From: JAUVXJ01 sp964577995
GTDB taxonomy: Bacteria; Chloroflexota; Anaerolineae; UBA7937; B3-Chlor
Direction: 5' to 3'
Length of the DNA stretch: 17,842 nucleotides
Assembly: GCA_964577995.1 (NCBI GenBank)
Contig: CAZOBP010000046.1
Coordinates: 1 to 17,842, forward strand
Shown here: one piece after another, positions 14,070 to 17,842 of the stretch
Layout of the letters: every line of letters starts with the position of its first letter
Numbering within the stretch: position 1 is the stretch's first letter
The notes under the pieces: model-generated
Seen by the model: only the letters and a program-made list of their open reading frames with translations
What the model was told of the DNA's origin: nothing
The model's database searches: none
Made by a program: the position numbers and the translations under genes

Positions 14070-14975
14070 ATGGTATGGCTACAGCGTATGGAAGAGGATG
14101 CCAGAGAGATCCGCATGCCAGAGGAATGGGGAGGCCTTGTTCCCTCCGAGGTATTCCTCGAGGAGGCGCGCAGAATCGTCGAAGAGGGAGAGCGCCAGGG
14201 ACTGACTCTGCGCGTGATGGGAGGCGCAGGAATAAGGCTGCGCACTCTGCCATACCAGGAGCTGGGTCGAAGCCTGGCTCGACTGGGAGAAGGCGAGCAG
14301 GAGTTCACAGATCTGGACTTCGTGACCTACAAGAAGCTCCGCAAGCACATGCAGGGTTTCTTCGAGGATCTGGGCTACAGCAAGAGGAGAGCCACCCTGT
14401 CCTCGGCAGCGTCCGAGAGACAGATCTACTTCCACGAGCATGGTTGGTTCTTCGTGGATGTGTTCTTTGACAAGCTGCTGGTGGCAAACCATCGTCTGGA
14501 TTTCCGAGGGAGGCTAGAACTGGATCCTCTGACCCTGAGTCCCACGGACCTCCTACTAGAGAAGCTACAGATCGTGAACATGGGTGAAAAGGACTTCAAA
14601 GACAGCTTGATGCTCCTCTTCGCCCACGAGCTTGCCGAGCAGGACGGAGAGAACACAATCAACAGCGCCTACATAGCCAGCCTCCTCTCCACTGACTGGG
14701 GGTTCTGGTACACGCTCACCACCAACCTCCAGGGAATGAGAGACCTGCTGCCAAGAGTCGAGGCGCTATCGGAGGACCAGTCCCAAGTCATCAGTGATAG
14801 AATCGGCGCCCTCCTGTCACGCATCGAGGCAGAGCCCAAGAGCATGCGCTGGAAGGCGCGCTCGAAGGTGGGCACCAGAAAGAGGTGGTACGAGCCAGTC
14901 GAGACCGAAGCCACTGTCGGTGACTTCGGCATCTGGCGTATGATGACGGAAGAAAAGGAGGGAAAGAGCCTGTAA
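14070..14975 (+). CDS. AbiEii-like nucleotidyltransferase-fold protein
   Basis: A 301-residue protein with landmarks of the minimal/AbiEii-type nucleotidyltransferase fold. These are VMGGAGIRL at 49-57 (GG loop), FTDLDFVT at 79-86 supplying D81 and D83, and WFFVDVFFD at 126-134 supplying the third carboxylate, D130. Then LSPTDLLLEKLQIVNMGEKDFKD (key SPTDLL and KD) follows at about 157-178, where family members have LAxKL and RxKD. Such enzymes transfer a nucleotide to a protein, RNA or small molecule, and AbiEii relatives are toxins. No antitoxin-like gene is adjacent, so a housekeeping role is equally possible. The basic C-terminus (KARSKVGTRKRW) could contact nucleic acid. It is co-directional with the membrane protein upstream. 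Confidence 0.75.
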   Translation: MVWLQRMEEDAREIRMPEEWGGLVPSEVFLEEARRIVEEGERQGLTLRVMGGAGIRLRTLPYQELGRSLARLGEGEQEFTDLDFVTYKKLRKHMQGFFEDLGYSKRRATLSSAASERQIYFHEHGWFFVDVFFDKLLVANHRLDFRGRLELDPLTLSPTDLLLEKLQIVNMGEKDFKDSLMLLFAHELAEQDGENTINSAYIASLLSTDWGFWYTLTTNLQGMRDLLPRVEALSEDQSQVISDRIGALLSRIEAEPKSMRWKARSKVGTRKRWYEPVETEATVGDFGIWRMMTEEKEGKSL

Positions 14976-15260
14976 CAGACCGGGCCACGCCATCACCCCA
15001 TGCGGCGCCATGCCCGAGGAAGCACTACTCTGAGTCCACAGCCGACGCTCCCACTCCTGCTGAAACGATGAGGACAGCGAGCCAAGTGTATCCCACCTAC
15101 TGCAGGGAGCACACTTGATCGGGTACCTGCCGACGAGGTCAGGAGCCGAAGGAAGACTCCGTGTATCACTCCGCACCCACGTTTCGGGGTCGGCAGAGGC
15201 ACGCCACCCTCATCCCCATGCGTTGTGGACCGCTGGCCGTTGTGTGGCGAGCATCAATGA
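14976..15260. other. Intergenic region without a recognisable gene
   Basis: Open frames on both strands here (for example 15115-15402 plus and 14817-15176 minus) have no domain, biased composition, or overlap real genes or the promoter at 15280. I see no T-rich terminator after the nucleotidyltransferase, no tRNA, and no long repeat. The region may carry upstream regulatory sites for the Roadblock operon or a non-coding RNA that I cannot detect by eye. Confidence 0.45.
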
Positions 15261-15274
15261 GGACAGTACTATCC
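15261..15274. repeat. Imperfect palindrome upstream of the Roadblock promoter
   Basis: GGACAGTACTATCC is a 14-bp inverted repeat with one mismatched pair, centred on AGTACT. It ends 5 nt before the -35 box, with its centre near -47 relative to the predicted start. That position suits a dimeric transcription factor, but chance occurrence cannot be excluded. Confidence 0.35.
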
Positions 15275-15279
15275 ACCTA

Positions 15280-15308
15280 TTGACAATACGTGCCAAAGCA
15301 GCTATACT
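15280..15308 (+). promoter_or_regulatory. Near-consensus promoter of the Roadblock operon
   Basis: A perfect TTGACA (15280-15285), a 17-nt spacer and TATACT (15303-15308) predict a start near 15315, giving a leader of about 59 nt that ends in a strong GGAGGAGG ribosome-binding site before ATG 15374. Confidence 0.8.
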
Positions 15309-15373
15309 ATCTCGCGGAGGGCAAGCAATCTTGATCTCTGTACCGTCGTGCAGTCAGCGGAGGAGGCGACAGG

Positions 15374-15712
15374 ATGGAGAACAGTCTGCGCACGTTAGCT
15401 GACGACTTGGCGAAGATGACCTCGGTTGAAGGATCGGTTATCGTCGCGGCGGACGGTACAGTCGTTGCCGACACTATAGGGGGTGATGCTGAGAAAGAGG
15501 GCGCGGTGGCCGTTTTCGTGGGCACTGCCGCCGGCCTCATAGGTAGCACGCTGGCCGTGGGTACCTTCGATTGGGGGGTGGTATCCATGAGCAGATACAG
15601 AATGCTGATCGTCGAACAACCCCACTACTTCATAGGCCTGCTTCTGGCCACGAAGGCCTCGCCAGCACTGCTGGCCGCCCAGGTGCAAGAGACGCTTGGC
15701 CCCTCGGCCTGA
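15374..15712 (+). CDS. Roadblock/LC7-domain protein
   Basis: A 112-residue single-domain protein matching Roadblock/LC7 (MglB-like). It has an N-terminal amphipathic helix (ENSLRTLADDLAKM), then VEGSVIVAADGTVVAD, which fits the first strands of the fold, a Gly/Ala-rich central helix, and the closing pair WGVVSMSRYRMLIVEQ / YFIGLLLATKASPALL. Members dimerise and often regulate Ras-like MglA GTPases; no GTPase is found in this window. Start ATG 15374 has GGAGGAGG upstream. The next gene, 20 nt later, begins with a second Roadblock-like domain, so the two proteins may heterodimerise. Confidence 0.9.
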   Translation: MENSLRTLADDLAKMTSVEGSVIVAADGTVVADTIGGDAEKEGAVAVFVGTAAGLIGSTLAVGTFDWGVVSMSRYRMLIVEQPHYFIGLLLATKASPALLAAQVQETLGPSA

Positions 15713-15732
15713 GGCACACAGAGAGAGGAACA

Positions 15733-16560
15733 ATGGAAGACATACTCACAGACATCGGGGCGGTGCTAGGAGTGACCGGCTGCTTCGTGTGCGACGCGGA
15801 AGGGCAGATCCTAGCCTCCACGCTGCCCGATCTCCTTGACGAAGGGGATCTCTCGACGGTCAGCCGGACCATCAGCCAGACTACAGCCGGACTGGTCACT
15901 GCTCGACGCCGCAAGGTCCAAGAAATCGATCTTCTCTACTCGGAAGGACGCTTGGTAGTCAAGCCCCTACGCGACGGCTGCCTATGCGTGGTGTGCACAC
16001 GCAACATGAACGTCCCCCTCTTGAACCTCACAGTCGACGTTGCGGCAAGGAAACTGACCGAGGCGCTGAAGCAGGAGAAGGAACCACCACCAGCCCCTGA
16101 GCCCGAAGGCGTGCCCTTGGAAGAGGTTCTGCACACCGTCGTCGATGCCTATCCTGACGTAGTCAGCCCGGTTATGGACTTCGAGCAGACTCTGGCCGAG
16201 AACGACCGGCGCACGGCTCTGAACACCCTGGGCAGGCGAGCGGGGGAGATGATCTACCAACGACGGTATTCCAGCATGCGTGTTCCGGCCTCCATACCTC
16301 GGGGCATAGAACTGGTTGTAGGCCCGGCCGTCAGCCCGTTTGCCATAGCCAGCTCGCAGGGGAATCGCCTCGATGTCCTGGCCTGTCCATTCTGCAGGAA
16401 TCTTCCCTCACCGTCAGTGCGTTGCCACTTCCTGGCTGGATTCGTCCAGGGTCTGCTCAACTCCATTGCCGGCTTGGAAGAGGTCGTGGTCACCGAGTCT
16501 CTTTGCCGGGCCAGGGGTGAGGATACGTGTAGCTTCGAAGCTCTGGCGCAGCAGAGTTAG
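15733..16560 (+). CDS. Two-domain protein: N-terminal Roadblock-like, C-terminal V4R-like
   Basis: A 275-residue protein. Residues 1-112 look Roadblock/LC7-like: an N-terminal helix (MEDILTDIGAVLGV), GCFVCDAEGQILAST, then RLVVKPLRDGCLCVV and a terminal helix. A Pro/Glu-rich linker spans about 113-128. Residues ~129-275 resemble a V4R (4-vinyl reductase-type small-molecule-binding) domain, ending LCRARGEDTCSFEA with C258 and C266, the usual terminal Cys pair. Extra cysteines C218, C221 and C231 (CPFC...C) suggest metal binding. V4R domains sense hydrocarbons or other small ligands. The frame is open upstream to 15571 but overlaps the Roadblock gene; ATG 15733 with AGAGGAA is preferred. The V4R call is by pattern only. 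Confidence 0.8.
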   Translation: MEDILTDIGAVLGVTGCFVCDAEGQILASTLPDLLDEGDLSTVSRTISQTTAGLVTARRRKVQEIDLLYSEGRLVVKPLRDGCLCVVCTRNMNVPLLNLTVDVAARKLTEALKQEKEPPPAPEPEGVPLEEVLHTVVDAYPDVVSPVMDFEQTLAENDRRTALNTLGRRAGEMIYQRRYSSMRVPASIPRGIELVVGPAVSPFAIASSQGNRLDVLACPFCRNLPSPSVRCHFLAGFVQGLLNSIAGLEEVVVTESLCRARGEDTCSFEALAQQS

Positions 16561-16573
16561 CGTCACGGTACCG

Positions 16574-16623
16574 CGCTGACCACGTAGCGTCAGCGAAGTG
16601 TGGGGCATAGGCAATGCCGCCCC
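16574..16623 (+). other. Tandem hairpins between the V4R and membrane-protein genes
   Basis: Two inverted repeats lie in the 97-nt gap: CGCTGAC (16574-16580) with GTCAGCG (16589-16595), and GGGGC (16602-16606) with GCCCC (16619-16623), the second with an inner GGCAT/ATGCC alternative. Neither is followed directly by a T-run, so they look more like RNA-processing or stability elements than terminators. Confidence 0.4.
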
Positions 16624-16657
16624 AGAGCACTAAAGAAAGGAAAGGAGTTTTTCACTG

Positions 16658-17002
16658 ATGTTGGTGCAGTCGCCCGATTGGTTCAAGGTCCTGCTGGAGG
16701 GAATCCAGGTCATAGCGATGATCGCTCTCCTGGCCGTGCTGGTGCGCGCTGGGCGTAAGTACAGAGAGCTCGCGACCACTTCCTGGCAATGGATCGTCGC
16801 CGGCTTCGCAATGATGCTCCTCGCCTCAGTGGTAGATTTCAGCGACGGATTCATCAATTACAGCTCGGCCTACATGCCCGACCTCTTCGCCACCTTTATC
16901 TCTGAAGCAGGACTGATCTGCGGACTCATCCTGGCCGCGATGGGGTTCTACACCTGGTTCGAGTTCATGGCCAGATTCCTGGGACTGAGGCCGAAGGAGT
17001 GA
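16658..17002 (+). CDS. Small three-helix membrane protein of unknown function
   Basis: A 114-residue protein with three clear hydrophobic helices (about 12-30, 43-60 and 80-101), a basic loop after the first (RAGRKYRE), an acidic stretch between the second and third (DFSDGF), and a short basic tail. No known motif is seen. ATG 16658 follows AAGGAG by about 10 nt. It is in the same direction as the Roadblock and V4R genes and probably shares their transcript. It could be a membrane receptor or anchor for them. No T-rich terminator is visible after its stop. Confidence 0.7.
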   Translation: MLVQSPDWFKVLLEGIQVIAMIALLAVLVRAGRKYRELATTSWQWIVAGFAMMLLASVVDFSDGFINYSSAYMPDLFATFISEAGLICGLILAAMGFYTWFEFMARFLGLRPKE

Positions 17003-17182
17003 TCCCGCCACATCTCCATTCCCTTCCAGCGTTCCCGCGTCCACTGCCTGGGGGCGCGTCGCTCCTGTCCTTCTCGCCGTAGTTGTCGGGCGACTGGACC
17101 ATCGGGCGAGGCACCACCGGAGAGGCAGACGGCTAGCAGTCAGTCGGTGCGGCGGCTTTCGCCGGCGCTGAAGGGCCATAAC

Positions 17183-17623
17183 CTATGGAGTCTGCTTCCC
17201 CGACGGCTGTGCACCGGACGGTCTGACCAGCAGTATCGGCTTCGCCGTGCCTCTCAGCACCCTGCCCGCTACGCTGCCAAACACCCAGCGACCTACGCCT
17301 GTACGACCGTGGGTGGACATGGCGATCAGATCGACGTTGTTGACCTCGGCATAATCTACGATCTCCGCGGCGGCATCTGCGCCATGCCTGATCGTATGAC
17401 GGGCCTTCACCCCGGAACTCAGCAGCTCCTGCTCCACGTCCATCAGGTGCTCCTCGGCCTCTTGTCGCTCCTTGACCGCAGTCTTGGGAAGAACTCCCGA
17501 CTCCGGCAGCACCTGGAGCAGAATCACCTCGGACCCGTGAGCAGCGGCCATGGATTGCACCCGAGGGACTATCTGTTTGGCCAGATCAGAACCATCCAAA
17601 GGTACCAGTATGCGATCGTACAT
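17183..17623 (-). CDS. Universal stress protein (UspA family)
   Basis: A 146-residue single-domain Usp. It starts YDRILVPLDGSDLA with the ATP-contacting Asp10 and has VILLQVLP at the second strand. The nucleotide loop STHGRTGVGRWVFGS at 103-117 fits the (G/S)-2X-G-9X-G(S/T) pattern of ATP-binding members, with Ser in the first position. It ends PILLVRP. These proteins are soluble dimers induced under starvation or energy stress. The ATG at 17623 has a strong GGAGGGGAGGT upstream. It is convergent with the small membrane-protein gene and monocistronic as far as visible. I could not identify its promoter. Confidence 0.94.
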   Translation of the reverse strand: MYDRILVPLDGSDLAKQIVPRVQSMAAAHGSEVILLQVLPESGVLPKTAVKERQEAEEHLMDVEQELLSSGVKARHTIRHGADAAAEIVDYAEVNNVDLIAMSTHGRTGVGRWVFGSVAGRVLRGTAKPILLVRPSGAQPSGKQTP

Positions 17624-17796
17624 AGAACCACCTCCCCTCCCATGCTCTATTTCATACTGTCAGGCTGTCTGGAGAAAGCTGTCACAAACCCAAACGCCGA
17701 CTCTCGCCTGTGTGCCACGCGCCCTTAGACTGTGAGAGTATGGAAAAGCGAGATTGAAGCCATCGGTGCGTTCACCCTTAGTAGGCTACAGGCCAC

Positions 17797-17842
17797 ATGT
17801 CGAAGAATGAACCCCGGCGGCGGAACCGTGGTCGGCGGCGTG
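17797..17842 (+). CDS. Possible 5' end of an Arg-rich protein, cut by window edge
   Basis: ATG 17797 opens a frame with no stop to the window end, reading MSKNEPRRRNRGRRR. The upstream Shine-Dalgarno is weak (TAGG). A basic disordered N-terminus is plausible, but 15 codons are too few to be sure it is a gene. Confidence 0.3.
   Translation, partial: MSKNEPRRRNRGRRR

Noticed and set aside
15115..15402. A 95-codon plus-strand frame upstream of the Roadblock gene
   Set aside because: It spans a near-consensus promoter and runs into the Roadblock gene in another frame; no domain.

Overview
This is a GC-rich (by eye) bacterial chromosomal window with no mobile elements, rRNA, tRNA or CRISPR arrays that I can see. 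The gene set suggests Chloroflexota (an Anaerolineae-like or related uncultured lineage): an actinobacterial-type inositol-1-phosphate synthase with LpxL-like acyltransferases, Roadblock/V4R signalling proteins, a NERD-type membrane protein, DUF763, and an aldo/keto reductase carrying ferredoxin-type clusters. The taxonomic call is inference from gene content and could be wrong at class level.

Layout. (1) Positions 1-3621, minus strand: a lipid operon read right to left from a TTGACA-N17-TAGCAT promoter, ino1 then two HX4D/E acyltransferases, then a PHP-domain phosphoesterase cut by the window edge. (2) 3989-6101, plus: a GT39/ArnT-type membrane glycosyltransferase that looks leaderless, then a CPBP-family membrane protein with altered catalytic motifs. 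(3) 6275-8265, plus: a membrane-anchored FHA protein, an aldo/keto reductase with two four-cysteine Fe-S motifs and a nine-cysteine small protein, closed by a good intrinsic terminator. (4) 8386-11435, minus: a probable DNA-repair operon, a SplB-like radical SAM protein with a C-terminal helix-hairpin-helix, DUF763 and MutM/Fpg. (5) 11576-13083, minus: prepilin peptidase then a NERD-like membrane protein. It is divergent from 13221-14975, plus: a polytopic membrane protein and an AbiEii-like nucleotidyltransferase. The two divergent promoters interlock. (6) 15280-17002, plus: a Roadblock protein, a Roadblock-V4R fusion and a three-helix membrane protein behind a near-consensus promoter. (7) 17183-17623, minus: a universal stress protein. 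A possible Arg-rich gene start runs off the right edge.

Six promoters could be assigned, all with exactly 17-nt spacers and sigma70-like boxes, which helps fix starts. The best candidates for undescribed biology are the radical SAM-HhH/DUF763/Fpg repair cluster, the Roadblock/Roadblock-V4R/3-TM module, and the Fe-S oxidoreductase with its nine-cysteine partner. All functional claims rest on motif reading, because no database search was possible.
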